This document shows, one piece after another, positions 26,783 to 36,332 of a DNA stretch of 64,000 nt. The stretch lies in assembly GCA_002710685.1 (NCBI GenBank), contig PALD01000069.1:124001-188000 (forward strand), given 5' to 3'. The DNA is from Cytophagaceae bacterium (GTDB taxonomy: Bacteria > Bacteroidota > Bacteroidia > Flavobacteriales > Flavobacteriaceae). The position numbers and the translations under genes are program-made. Below the pieces are notes generated by a model. That model was not told where the DNA came from. It saw nothing but the letters and a program-made list of their open reading frames with translations, and did not search any database. The number at the start of each line of letters is the position of its first letter. The first letter of the stretch is position 1.

Positions 26783-26946
26783 GTAAAAATAAATAATGGG
26801 GGCATTTTTTGGGGTTACCCCCAGATTAAACACAACCTTTTAAAATATAATCAATCGATTTCGTGACAAAACCAGTCAAAGCAAAAATCAAACACAATAC
26901 AATTCATCAATAAAACCAAAATAATCTTAATCAAAAACTATTACTC

Positions 26947-29900
26947 ATGACAAAAAATAAACACTGGCAGAATTATATTTCACGCTTGCTAGTCGCGGCA
27001 TTCCTGCTGGCGGGAGGCAATCTCATGGCACAGTCCATTGACGTTTCGGGAAAGGTGGTCACACAAGATGATGGTCTGCCACTTCCTGGTGTAAACGTGA
27101 GCGTGAAGGGAACAAGCAATGGGACACAAACGGATTTTGACGGGTTATTTACGCTTGACGATGTGGCAAGTGATGCTACATTAGTCTTTAGTTACCTAGG
27201 TTTTGAGACACAACAAGTAGCGTTGAACGGGCGTACCACTATTGATATTTCACTGGTCACATCTGATGAGGCACTTGATGAAGTCGTGGTCATTGGATAC
27301 GGTAGTGTAAAGAAGAGTGACCTTACGGGTGCTGTGGCATCCATCAAGGCCGAAGAATTGAATCCTGGTGCAAATGCCTCTGTGGAACAGGCATTGCAAG
27401 GAAGGGTAGCTGGTGTTCAAATCAACCAGAAGAGCAATGAACCGGGAGGTGGCCTTAGTGTGAGCATTCGTGGTGCAGGCTCTATTAATGCAGGTACAGA
27501 ACCCTTGTATGTAGTTGATGGTATTATTGTAAACAATGGTTCTATCGCGGCTTCTGGCGGGGTAGGTTTTACGGGTAACAGTAACCCGCGCAATCCATTG
27601 AATACTTTAAACCCAGCAGATATCGCATCTATAGAAATTCTTAAAGATGCATCAAGTACCGCAATTTATGGCTCACGGGGTTCAAATGGAGTGGTGCTCA
27701 TCACGACCAAAAAAGGTAAAATGGGCAAGCTTCGCGTAAACTATGATTATTATTATGGTATGCAGGAAGCTGCCAAAACACTAGACCTTTTGTCTCCCAC
27801 AGAATATCAGACCGTTTTAAATGCAATAATTGATGATGGTGGGGGCGATCCCGGTCAAAGAATAGAAGAGATAGAAGGCAATGGTACTAATTGGCTTGAC
27901 CTTGTTTTGCGTTCAGCACCTACCCAAAACCATAACTTATCATTTTCGGGAGCGACGGAAAACATCAATTATTTTTCATCAATCAACTATTTTAATCAAG
28001 AAGGACTTGTTGAGGGCTCCGGTATTGAGCGATATAACGTAAGGCTTAATTTAGGCTCAAGCCAAACTGAAAAATATAAATATGGTGTCAACCTGAACGC
28101 TGCTTACATCAAGGATGATTTTGCATCAACAGGTACGGGAATCAACGAAAATGGAGGCGCGCTCTACTCTGCTATAAACTATGATCCCACCATACAGGCC
28201 TATAATGAAGATGGCAGTTATAAACTATCAGATTTTGTGACAATTGATAATCCTCTGGCAATTTTAAATGGAGAAAGTGCCAGGGGAGAAACATTTAGGT
28301 TTTATGGTAATACTTTTTTTGAATACTATTTGATTCCCTCACTTTCTGCAAAACTGCAACTGGGAGGCGATGTTCAGGATGTACGCAGGGATATATTTAT
28401 CCAGCCCTACACACTCAGTGGTGCCGGGACCGGTGGTATTGCCAGTATTCAAACAGGAAGAAAAGACTATGTCTCAGTAGAAGGTACGCTTAATTACAAT
28501 AAATCATTTGGTGATGATAATTTCACAGCATTACTAGGTGCCACGTATGAATATTTTCAGACAAAGTCTTTTTCGGGTAATGCTCGTGGGTTTGCGCTTC
28601 CTGATCTGGGCACAAATGCGATAGGCTCTGGAGACCCCACCCTCAATAACCTGGGCAGTGGTAGGTCTCAGGCGCGCTTTATATCATATTTGGCTAGGGT
28701 CAATTATTCTTTAAATAACAAATATCTATTCACGGCTTCCATTCGTGCAGATGGTTCATCACGATTTGGTGACAATAACAAATTTGGTTATTTCCCATCA
28801 GGAGCACTTGCGTGGAAAGTAAATGAAGAAGATTTCATGAAGGAAACAGGATGGGTCAATCAGTTAAAGCTTCGCGCCAGCGTGGGCGCCACGGGTAATG
28901 CAAACATAGGTAACTCACTTACTTTTCAGACCTTTTCAGCAGGTGGGGACCTCGTGTTTGGCGATGGTTTTTACAACTCCATTTATCCATCTAGGTTAGC
29001 AAACCCAGACTTGACATGGGAACGGGCAGTTCAATATGATTTTGGAGTTGATTTTGGTTTCTTCAAGAATAGGATAACAGGTTCGATAGACTATTTTGAT
29101 AAAGAAACAACTGATCTTCTGCTTGTTGTGCCACAGGCGCCAAATACAGGCTTTTCTGGACAAACTCAAAACCTGGGGGGAGTTAGGAACAGTGGTCTTG
29201 AATTTGCCCTAAATGTTGGGGTTATTGCCTCAGAAAAATTTACCTGGGATGTTTCGGCAAACCTGGCAACACTTAAAAATGAAGTATTAGATATAGGCGA
29301 TAGGGGAGATATCATTAGGGGGGGACAATCTCAAATCCCAGATTTCACGATTATTTCCCCTGGTCAAACACTCGATAGCTACTATGGGTTTATCGTTGAC
29401 GGGGTATGGCAAGAGGGAGATGATTTTAGTGTCACTGAATCCCAGGTCAATCCGGGAGATGTAAAATACAGGGACCTTAATGACGATGGCGTCATTAATG
29501 CTGATGATAGAACCGTAATAGGTGACGCGATTCCCGATATCACATGGGGATTGACTAACAATTTTAAATTTTTTGGCGTAAGCCTGGACATTGTGCTTCA
29601 AGGAGTAGAGGGCGTTGATAGGCTTAATGGTAACCTGATAAATACCTACTCTCCCAATAATTTTAGGAGAAACAGGATTGCAGAACCTTTATTGAACAGG
29701 TGGACGCCAGACAATCCCACAAATGAATATCCCTCATTTGTGAACCCTACTTCCCAGGGTGGTCTCAATGCCCTTGTCAATACAAAAACTGTTGAAGATG
29801 CTTCTTATATAAGGTTCCAGTCAGTAAGGTTGGGATATGATATACCGGTAGAAAACTTCAATTTCTTGAATAGGTTCTCAGTATATGTAACTGGCCAAAA

Positions 29901-30033
29901 CCTACTTACAATAACGGATTATAGTGGTGTAGACCCCGCCTCAAACGCGAGCGGTAGCAACACCATAGCATTAGATTTTAATGCGTACCCCGTACCCCGT
30001 ACATATTTACTAGGACTTAATGTAGAATTTTAA
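26947..30033 (+). CDS. SusC-family TonB-dependent outer membrane transporter (locus 1)
   Basis: 1028 residues. Signal peptide (GGNLMAQ), an N-terminal carboxypeptidase-regulatory-like domain (VSGKVVTQDDGLPLPGVNV), the TonB box/plug region with the SusC signature SIEILKDASSTAIYGSRGSN, and a beta-barrel ending in an aromatic residue (LGLNVEF). It imports oligosaccharides released at the cell surface, powered by TonB. SusD follows after 7 bases. An AT-rich, CA-rich 164-base leader lies upstream. A short tandem GTACCCC duplication near the end (29985-30002) keeps the frame. Confidence 0.96.
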   Translation: MTKNKHWQNYISRLLVAAFLLAGGNLMAQSIDVSGKVVTQDDGLPLPGVNVSVKGTSNGTQTDFDGLFTLDDVASDATLVFSYLGFETQQVALNGRTTIDISLVTSDEALDEVVVIGYGSVKKSDLTGAVASIKAEELNPGANASVEQALQGRVAGVQINQKSNEPGGGLSVSIRGAGSINAGTEPLYVVDGIIVNNGSIAASGGVGFTGNSNPRNPLNTLNPADIASIEILKDASSTAIYGSRGSNGVVLITTKKGKMGKLRVNYDYYYGMQEAAKTLDLLSPTEYQTVLNAIIDDGGGDPGQRIEEIEGNGTNWLDLVLRSAPTQNHNLSFSGATENINYFSSINYFNQEGLVEGSGIERYNVRLNLGSSQTEKYKYGVNLNAAYIKDDFASTGTGINENGGALYSAINYDPTIQAYNEDGSYKLSDFVTIDNPLAILNGESARGETFRFYGNTFFEYYLIPSLSAKLQLGGDVQDVRRDIFIQPYTLSGAGTGGIASIQTGRKDYVSVEGTLNYNKSFGDDNFTALLGATYEYFQTKSFSGNARGFALPDLGTNAIGSGDPTLNNLGSGRSQARFISYLARVNYSLNNKYLFTASIRADGSSRFGDNNKFGYFPSGALAWKVNEEDFMKETGWVNQLKLRASVGATGNANIGNSLTFQTFSAGGDLVFGDGFYNSIYPSRLANPDLTWERAVQYDFGVDFGFFKNRITGSIDYFDKETTDLLLVVPQAPNTGFSGQTQNLGGVRNSGLEFALNVGVIASEKFTWDVSANLATLKNEVLDIGDRGDIIRGGQSQIPDFTIISPGQTLDSYYGFIVDGVWQEGDDFSVTESQVNPGDVKYRDLNDDGVINADDRTVIGDAIPDITWGLTNNFKFFGVSLDIVLQGVEGVDRLNGNLINTYSPNNFRRNRIAEPLLNRWTPDNPTNEYPSFVNPTSQGGLNALVNTKTVEDASYIRFQSVRLGYDIPVENFNFLNRFSVYVTGQNLLTITDYSGVDPASNASGSNTIALDFNAYPVPRTYLLGLNVEF
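28054..28063. repeat. Palindrome-like core GGCTCAAGCC
   Basis: GGCT-CA-AGCC flanked by TTTA and AAA; it resembles the member at 38405-38420 with one extra base. Inside SusC; a weak member of the family. Confidence 0.3.
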
Positions 30034-30040
30034 AAAGAGC

Positions 30041-31522
30041 ATGATGAAAAACATAGTATATAAATCAATGATGATAGCTGCAATGGCCGGCTTTTTTATC
30101 AGCTCATGTGAAGCTGAGCTAGACGTGCCCCCAGTAGATGAATTTTCACCAGATAATGTCCTGCAGACCGAATCAGGTATTCAATCCCTTTTATATTCGG
30201 CGTATCGCAATGATGGGATACCTATAGGTAGCGTTAAGAACGAAATCCTGATAAACGAGGTGACCACAGATATGAGCTATGTGAGAATAGGTGCCGTGGA
30301 GCGTGAGATGAAGCCTTTTATTGATTTTAACTGGGATGCTTCTCACTCCTTCTTTGAAGGCCCCACATGGAATACAAAATATAGCGCCATACGTGATGCA
30401 AACACGGTATTGGAAAATATAGAAAATGTACAGGTTGATGAATCTCAAAAAACCATCTTTGCCGCTGAGGCCAGGTATATCAGGGCTGCGCAGTATGCGT
30501 ACCTGTATAGGTATTTTGGTTTAGTTCCATTAAGAACAACAACTGACCAAACCATCCAGCCACAAGAACTGCCTTTACCCTCACAAGAGGAGTTCAATAA
30601 CTTTATTGAAACAGAACTCGTGGCGGCAGCCCAGGACCTGCTTGATCCTTCAGCACAAACGCAACGTGGAAGGGCGACAAAGGGCCATGCCCTTGCTGTG
30701 CTCACAAAATTCCTGATGCAGACCAAGCAATGGCAAAAAGTCATCAATGTCACTCAGGAAATCATGAACCTTAATTATTATGAACTCTATCCTGACTATC
30801 GCAAATTGTTCTTTGTGGAGAACGAGGGGAACAACAAGGAAATAATCGTCACTTTCTCGTACGTTAATGAAGCAGGTTTTGGCAATCAATTTCAAAATGG
30901 TTCCTACCCACCTGGATATTTGATGTCTGACAATGTTCCTGAATTTATCTGGACGACAGCGATGGCAAACTGGGCCACCCAGTTTAGCATAAAAGATGGG
31001 TTCTATGACTCTTTTGATCCTGCTGATGAGCGCAGGCAACCCATTGTAAGTAGTTATACAAACAGGGGGGGCAATACCGTAAATCTCACTACAACTGTGG
31101 ATAATAGAAGGAGTATTAAATACTTTGACAACAACCAGGTGGGTAATTTCTCAGGGTCAGATTTTCCATACATACGCTATGCGGATATCCTGCTGAGTAG
31201 GGCTGAGGCCATCAATGAACTCAATGGTCCTACGCAAGAAGCCATAGACTTGGTCAATGAGGTAAGATCAAGATCTATAGATAGTCCATACACACTTACT
31301 GGTGTGGGAACTCAGGATGCCTTTGCCGAAATTATCCTACAAGAAAGAGGTTGGGAATTTTATAGTGAGGGTAAAAGAAGAGAGGACCTTATTAGAAATG
31401 GAAAATTTATTGAATATGCCATTGATAGGGGGCTCAACGCACAGCCACACCAAGTGTATTTTCCTTATCCACAGGCAGAAATCAATACAAACCCAGCCCT
31501 GGAGCAACGCAATGGCTATTAA
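30041..31522 (+). CDS. SusD/RagB-family glycan-binding lipoprotein (locus 1)
   Basis: 493 residues with a lipoprotein signal (ISSC, Cys23). The SusD fold is shown by ARYIRAAQYAYLYRYFG (TPR-like helices), FPYIRYADILLSRAEAINEL and the C-terminal motif QERGWEFYSEGKRREDLIR. It is the surface lid of the SusC transporter and captures oligosaccharides. The 7-base gap to SusC indicates one transcript. It ends PALEQRNGY, a normal SusD finish. The glycan it binds is unknown. Confidence 0.96.
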   Translation: MMKNIVYKSMMIAAMAGFFISSCEAELDVPPVDEFSPDNVLQTESGIQSLLYSAYRNDGIPIGSVKNEILINEVTTDMSYVRIGAVEREMKPFIDFNWDASHSFFEGPTWNTKYSAIRDANTVLENIENVQVDESQKTIFAAEARYIRAAQYAYLYRYFGLVPLRTTTDQTIQPQELPLPSQEEFNNFIETELVAAAQDLLDPSAQTQRGRATKGHALAVLTKFLMQTKQWQKVINVTQEIMNLNYYELYPDYRKLFFVENEGNNKEIIVTFSYVNEAGFGNQFQNGSYPPGYLMSDNVPEFIWTTAMANWATQFSIKDGFYDSFDPADERRQPIVSSYTNRGGNTVNLTTTVDNRRSIKYFDNNQVGNFSGSDFPYIRYADILLSRAEAINELNGPTQEAIDLVNEVRSRSIDSPYTLTGVGTQDAFAEIILQERGWEFYSEGKRREDLIRNGKFIEYAIDRGLNAQPHQVYFPYPQAEINTNPALEQRNGY

Positions 31523-31566
31523 ATAGAGGGAAGTCTTTTGGCATGTCCTTGTTTAAAAAAAGCTTA

Positions 31567-31582
31567 TTTGGCTGTAGCCAAA
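31567..31582. repeat. Palindrome family, TTTGGCT-GT-AGCCAAA
   Basis: Perfect 7-base arms, intergenic between SusD and the PhoD-like gene; it could form a weak stem in the transcript. Confidence 0.7.
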
Positions 31583-31615
31583 AGAAAACCTTTCATTAAT
31601 CAAAGCCCTTAATCC

Positions 31616-34228
31616 ATGAATAGACGCGAAAATATAAAATCCCTCTTGCTGGGTGGCGCATCGGCGACCTTGCTTAGCAGCTACAGATTGAGCGCTGCAC
31701 CCCCGCCGTTACACCATGTGCAGGAGCAATTAAAAAATGACCTGAGCAACTGGCATAATTTACAGGATATCAACTGGGCCGGGCCTAAATATTGGGGTAA
31801 CCGCCTGCAGGACTGGAGTGTGGTGAGCAAGAAACTGGAGTGCAATGTGCAGGCAGTAAACCGTACTCTACATCATCTCACAATGCAACTGGGCAATGCG
31901 CACACTAGTTTTAAAACACATGTGCGACTCAATTTAGCAGAAGATGTTTTGGCTTCAAGCCAAAATAAAATAGGGTTTGAGCTGGGTTCTAAAAGTTGGA
32001 ATTTTGAGTATAGGGCATCGCTTATACACGGTGAAGGCCTTCGCGTGGGTATTACCACAGCAGGTAACCTTTTTATAGGCGATGAGATATTTGATACTTC
32101 ATATGTTAAACCACAACAACTAAACTCTGGGATAATACTAGCAGTAGGGGTAACGCCTATGGGCAAGAGGTATGCGATGGACCTTGAGGTCTACGATATA
32201 CAGGAGAACCTGCTGGCACGAGTTTCTAAAAACGATATTGCACGAGACGTATTTGTGGGGAATATTGCGTTGTTGAGCCATTTTGAAAAAGTAGAAGATG
32301 ACCGCCAGGATACAGTGAGTTGTCGTTTTGACCACTGGGAATTGGCGGGTGATAAACTGGAGAGAAATGATGCTCAGATTTTTGGTCCATTATGTTTCAC
32401 ACAATACACACGCCAGCAAAATCTAGTCAAGCTCACGGCACAGCTGTGCCCAGTGCCTTTACCGGCCAAGGTAAGTTTTGAGATAAGGCAGGGAAGCAGC
32501 TGGAAGCATCTTGCCACGGCAGCAGTGGAGTACCCATCCTATACAGCACAATATCGGTTTGAAAACTGGCAATACGAGGATGACAAGGAATTTAGGGTGG
32601 TTTATGATTTAGATTTTTTGGATGCATCCAAAGAAAAATTCACCTGGGAAGGCACCATTGCCAAAGAACCTGCGTCAAGTGATGAGGTTAAGGCCATGGT
32701 GTGCAGTTGCAATCACGACATGGGTTTTCCAGACCAGGATGTCGTGGCATATGGAGCGATGCACAAGCCAGATATCTTGATGTTTCTGGGAGACCAGTTT
32801 TATGAAATAAACGGAAACTTTAAATTTCAAGTGGCGCCCCTGGAAAAGGCCTATCTAGACTACCTGCGTAAATGGTATATGTTTGGGTGGTCTTACCGCA
32901 AGCTTTTTCAGCATGTTCCCGTCATCAACTTACCCGATGACCATGATGTGTTTCAAGGCAATCTTTTTGGGGCAAACGGAATTGAGTTTCCAAAGGCCAC
33001 GATGGGCAAAGCCTTTAAGCGCGACTATGGTGGTTTTATGATGCCGCCAGAATGGGTAAACCTTGCCATGACTACACAAACGAGTCATATGCCAGATGCC
33101 TTTGACCCCACACCCATTGAGCGCGGCATCCATGTTTTCTATTCAAATTGGGATTATGCAGGTATCAGCTTTGGCATTGTTGAAGATAGAAAATTCAAGT
33201 CTGGCCCCGCTGCCGTATTGCCTAAAAAGGCTGAGGTTAGGGATGCTTTTGTAGAAAACAAGGCCTATGATATCAAGAAGCACGATTACCCTAAGGCGCA
33301 TTTAGTAGGTACGCGCCAAATAGATTTTTTAGAACACTGGGTAGAAAACTGGAAACCAGATACTGCTTTTAAGATTTTACTTTCTGCAGCACCCTTTCAT
33401 GCCCTGCAAACCCTGCCCGATGAAAACAGCAACGGCAGGCAGCAAAAGCTTGAAGTACCTGAAAAGGGGAATTATGTGACTGGTGATATCCCCGTCGCAG
33501 ATATGGATAGTGGCGGCTGGCCGCAACATGAAAGGGATGAGCTGCTCAAGATTATAAGAAAAGGATATACCCTGCATCTCGCTGGAGACCAGCATTTACC
33601 TTCGGTGAGTCAATATGGGGTAGATGATTATCAAGATGCGGGCTACTCATTTGCTGTGCCAGCGCTGGCCAATAGCTGGCCCCGGCGCTGGTGGCCCAGC
33701 ATTAAAGAACCTCTAGATGGGCAACCGGGATATACGGGCAATCATGAGGATGCCTTTGGGAATAAGATTCATGTGCGAGCCGTGGCAAACCCCTTTAAAA
33801 CGGGTCTTGAACCCGTGAATCTTTACGACCGTTCACCGGGTTATGGCATTGTGGTCTTTAATAAGAAAACACGTGAGGTGCGCCTAGAGTGCTGGCCTCG
33901 CTACGTTAATCCCATTAAAAATTCTGATGGACAGTTTGACGGCTGGCCAGTGGTGGTTCATCAGCTGGATAACAACAGACCAAAAAATGCTTACTTTTTA
34001 CCAAAACTCAATGTAAAGGGCATTCCCAACGCGCTGGTGCGGGTCAAGAATAAGCGGGGTAAAACAGAGCATATCCTGCGCATAGTCAATGATACATACG
34101 AGCCACTTGTGCATCAAGGAGGGACCTATTCCATTGAAGTGATGGACGCTGAAGGCAACCGAGTTAAAGAGTTTAGCGGGCTTGAGGCTACCTTGACCAG
34201 TGACCGCGAACTTAATGTTGTGGGTTGA
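31616..34228 (+). CDS. PhoD-like metallophosphoesterase, exported
   Basis: 870 residues. The N-terminus has a twin-arginine-like pattern (MNRRENIKSLLLGGASATLL), which suggests Tat export. Metal-binding motifs of the PhoD/metallophosphatase fold are visible: GD393QFYE, the cluster D441-D-H-D444 (LPDDHDVFQG), and GD658QH (AGDQHLPS). The first 300 or so residues are an additional beta-rich region. The family cleaves phosphomono- or diesters. It lies inside polysaccharide locus 1 after SusD, so a phosphate-bearing glycan or glycolipid is a possible substrate; this is inference. A palindrome of the dispersed family lies within the gene at 31947-31965. Confidence 0.82.
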   Translation: MNRRENIKSLLLGGASATLLSSYRLSAAPPPLHHVQEQLKNDLSNWHNLQDINWAGPKYWGNRLQDWSVVSKKLECNVQAVNRTLHHLTMQLGNAHTSFKTHVRLNLAEDVLASSQNKIGFELGSKSWNFEYRASLIHGEGLRVGITTAGNLFIGDEIFDTSYVKPQQLNSGIILAVGVTPMGKRYAMDLEVYDIQENLLARVSKNDIARDVFVGNIALLSHFEKVEDDRQDTVSCRFDHWELAGDKLERNDAQIFGPLCFTQYTRQQNLVKLTAQLCPVPLPAKVSFEIRQGSSWKHLATAAVEYPSYTAQYRFENWQYEDDKEFRVVYDLDFLDASKEKFTWEGTIAKEPASSDEVKAMVCSCNHDMGFPDQDVVAYGAMHKPDILMFLGDQFYEINGNFKFQVAPLEKAYLDYLRKWYMFGWSYRKLFQHVPVINLPDDHDVFQGNLFGANGIEFPKATMGKAFKRDYGGFMMPPEWVNLAMTTQTSHMPDAFDPTPIERGIHVFYSNWDYAGISFGIVEDRKFKSGPAAVLPKKAEVRDAFVENKAYDIKKHDYPKAHLVGTRQIDFLEHWVENWKPDTAFKILLSAAPFHALQTLPDENSNGRQQKLEVPEKGNYVTGDIPVADMDSGGWPQHERDELLKIIRKGYTLHLAGDQHLPSVSQYGVDDYQDAGYSFAVPALANSWPRRWWPSIKEPLDGQPGYTGNHEDAFGNKIHVRAVANPFKTGLEPVNLYDRSPGYGIVVFNKKTREVRLECWPRYVNPIKNSDGQFDGWPVVVHQLDNNRPKNAYFLPKLNVKGIPNALVRVKNKRGKTEHILRIVNDTYEPLVHQGGTYSIEVMDAEGNRVKEFSGLEATLTSDRELNVVG
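31947..31965. repeat. Palindrome family inside the PhoD-like gene
   Basis: TTTTGGCTT and AAGCCAAAA around C, arms of 9 bases, encoding VLASSQN. A perfect palindrome this long inside a coding region is unexpected. Confidence 0.7.
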
Positions 34229-34242
34229 TTGTGGGTGATGTA

Positions 34243-34261
34243 TTTTGGCTTTAAGCCAAAA
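34243..34261. repeat. Palindrome family, 9-base arms
   Basis: TTTTGGCTT and AAGCCAAAA around T, in the 43-base gap between the PhoD-like gene and the GH43-like gene, 10 bases before the latter's start. Confidence 0.7.
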
Positions 34262-34271
34262 AAATAAAGAC

Positions 34272-35306
34272 ATGAATAAAAACAAGATGTACCTGTTATT
34301 AATTGCATTTTTTATTTGCCTTTGTGGCAAAGTAAATGCTCAACAGCCTAATCCTCCGGGTCAGGTTACAGATGGTGAGGCACCTGTAAATGAGGCCTAT
34401 CTCTTTGCGCACATGACCAAGGACGATTATGGAAGTCTGTATTATTCGGTGAGTAGAGACGGCCTGCACTGGCAACGGTTAAATGGAGGCAAGACCGTTT
34501 TTAAAGAATATCATGGGCATGCTGATATCGTGAAGGGACCTGATGGTGTGTACTACATTGCGGGCAATGCGAGCGATGCATCACCAGACATCAACATTTG
34601 GGCTTCAAAGGACCTGATAAATTGGAAAAAGCATGCGGTTTATACCCCAGATTTACAAGCGACACCAGGATATAGTGAAGCTTTGCAGCGCATAGGTGCT
34701 CCAAAATTATTTTATGATACTGATGCTGCCGAATTTATGCTCACCTGGCACACCCCGCATAAACAGGGCACTAAGGAAGATGCAGAGCGATACTGGGCGA
34801 GCCAGCGTACACTGTATGTTATGTCAAAGGATTTAAAAACATTTCAAGGTCCACCGCAACGACTTTTTGATTGGGATTTTGGTACGATTGACGTGAAAAT
34901 CAAGAAGGTAAATGACACGTATTTTGCCATCATTAAAGATGAAACATATCCCACGTTGTACTGGCCTACGGGCAAGACCATACGTATTGCAAGGTCAGGT
35001 TCTTTAACCGGGCCGTATTCTTTGCCGGGAGACCCCATAAGCCCAAATTTTAGAGAGGCTCCCACGCTCATACCGTCGCCAGATGATAAGATATGGTATA
35101 TGTATTATGAGCAATATCCCGGCGTTTCATATGGACTTTCTATTGCAGATAACCTTAACGGTCCCTGGTATCAAGCTTCAGGATATACATTTTTTAGCAC
35201 TTGGGACAAGTATAGCTTGCCAGCGAAAGTGCGTCATGGATGCATGATTACCATTTCTAACGAGGAATATGAGGCGCTTGTGGGTAAATTTGGCATTGAG
35301 AATTAA
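34272..35306 (+). CDS. GH43-like five-bladed beta-propeller, exported
   Basis: 344 residues from ATG 34272 (MNKNKMYLLL), with a signal peptide ending near NAQ. The start is set here because the upstream in-frame region is the palindromic repeat. Repeated blade patterns are visible: SVSRDGLHWQRL, GVYYIAGNAS, WASKDLINWKK, KIWYMYYEQY. Candidate acidic triad by position: D85 (HADIVKG), D207 (TIDVKI), E262 (REAPTL). The first blade lacks the usual DP motif, so it is a divergent GH43 or related propeller family. It probably trims arabinose- or xylose-type side chains in the periplasm; this is inference. Confidence 0.7.
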   Translation: MNKNKMYLLLIAFFICLCGKVNAQQPNPPGQVTDGEAPVNEAYLFAHMTKDDYGSLYYSVSRDGLHWQRLNGGKTVFKEYHGHADIVKGPDGVYYIAGNASDASPDINIWASKDLINWKKHAVYTPDLQATPGYSEALQRIGAPKLFYDTDAAEFMLTWHTPHKQGTKEDAERYWASQRTLYVMSKDLKTFQGPPQRLFDWDFGTIDVKIKKVNDTYFAIIKDETYPTLYWPTGKTIRIARSGSLTGPYSLPGDPISPNFREAPTLIPSPDDKIWYMYYEQYPGVSYGLSIADNLNGPWYQASGYTFFSTWDKYSLPAKVRHGCMITISNEEYEALVGKFGIEN

Positions 35307-35318
35307 ACTGAACCAATT

Positions 35319-36272
35319 ATGAAAGGACTTACTTATTTATCACTGATGCTTATTTTTTTGGCGCAAGCCATAACGGCACAAGAGCTTGATGAGAAACAGA
35401 TATATCTTGCAGACCCCACAATTTTTAAAGATAATGGCACCTACTATCTATATGGTACAAAGGGGGACCCACGCATTAAGGGAGAGGGTTTTATCGTGTA
35501 CACTTCTAGTGACTTGCAACACTGGGAAGGCCCCGCGGGTGTGCAAGATGGTTTTGCGCTTAAAAAGGGAGAAGCCTTTGGCACTAAGGGATTCTGGGCT
35601 CCTCAAATTTTTAAAAGAGGCGATACATACTATATGACCTATACCGCCGATGAACAGATAGCTATCGCAACAAGTGATAGTCCGCTAGGGCCATTTACCA
35701 ATGCTATGAAACCGCTGGAAGCCCCGGTAAGACAGATAGACCCATTTATATTCTTTGATAACGGCAAGGCATATTTATATCACGTGCGCTTGCAAGATGG
35801 CAATAGGATTTTTGTAGCTGAGATGGAAGATGACCTTAGCGCGATAAAACCGGAGACTTTAAAAGAATGTATCAATGCACAAAGCGGTTGGGAAGATACA
35901 CAAGATGTGCCATGGCCAGTGGCAGAAGGCCCCACGGTAATTAAAAAAGACGGTAAATATTACATGTTTTATTCGGCTAATGATTTTAGAAACCCTGATT
36001 ATGCCGTGGGCTACGCAACCAGTGACAGTCCCTCAGGCCCCTGGACAAAAGAAAAAACGAGTCCTATAATCTCGCGTGGTATTGTGGGATATTTTGGTAG
36101 TGGACATGGGGATTTAATACAAGGTACTGATTCTACCATGTATTATGTTTTTCATACCCACAATACAAATGAGGTTGTACATCCCAGAAAAACGGCCTTG
36201 ATACAGATAGATTTAGACAATCTTCCATTTAAGGTGCTTGAGGATAGCTTTGAATGGTTAACACTCCGTTAA
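35319..36272 (+). CDS. Glycoside hydrolase family 43
   Basis: 317 residues with a signal peptide (AQAITAQ). The five-bladed propeller triad is complete: D32 (LADPTIFKDNGTYYLYG), D141 (IDPFIFFDNG) and E203 (AEGPTVIKKDGKYYMFY). GAPQ-like and FWAPQIFKRGDTYYMTY segments are typical of the family. Members are beta-xylosidases, arabinofuranosidases or galactosidases. It follows the GH43-like gene by 12 bases and ends the operon before a terminator. A 13-base dispersed motif lies in its signal-peptide region (35357-35369). Confidence 0.9.
   Translation: MKGLTYLSLMLIFLAQAITAQELDEKQIYLADPTIFKDNGTYYLYGTKGDPRIKGEGFIVYTSSDLQHWEGPAGVQDGFALKKGEAFGTKGFWAPQIFKRGDTYYMTYTADEQIAIATSDSPLGPFTNAMKPLEAPVRQIDPFIFFDNGKAYLYHVRLQDGNRIFVAEMEDDLSAIKPETLKECINAQSGWEDTQDVPWPVAEGPTVIKKDGKYYMFYSANDFRNPDYAVGYATSDSPSGPWTKEKTSPIISRGIVGYFGSGHGDLIQGTDSTMYYVFHTHNTNEVVHPRKTALIQIDLDNLPFKVLEDSFEWLTLR
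35357..35369. repeat. Dispersed 13-mer TTTGGCGCAAGCC, copy 2
   Basis: In the signal-peptide region of the GH43 gene, read as FLAQA. The same 13 bases at 45843 lie in another signal peptide but in a different frame (FGAS). Confidence 0.55.
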
Positions 36273-36289
36273 TCCTCATAATGTGTGAA

Positions 36290-36318
36290 AAGCCCAAGGA
36301 AACTTGGGCTTTTTTTTG
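36290..36318. terminator. Terminator at the end of locus 1
   Basis: AAGCCCAAG and CTTGGGCTT pair perfectly around GAAA, followed by a T-run. It lies between the GH43 gene and the convergent lipoprotein gene, so it can serve both. Confidence 0.92.
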
Positions 36319-36332
36319 TTGTGCATTTAGCA

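Noticed and set aside
29985-30002. Tandem GTACCCC GTACCCC GTAC near the end of SusC 1
   Set aside because: It encodes the normal SusC ending (YPVPRTY) and is too short to be a repeat array.
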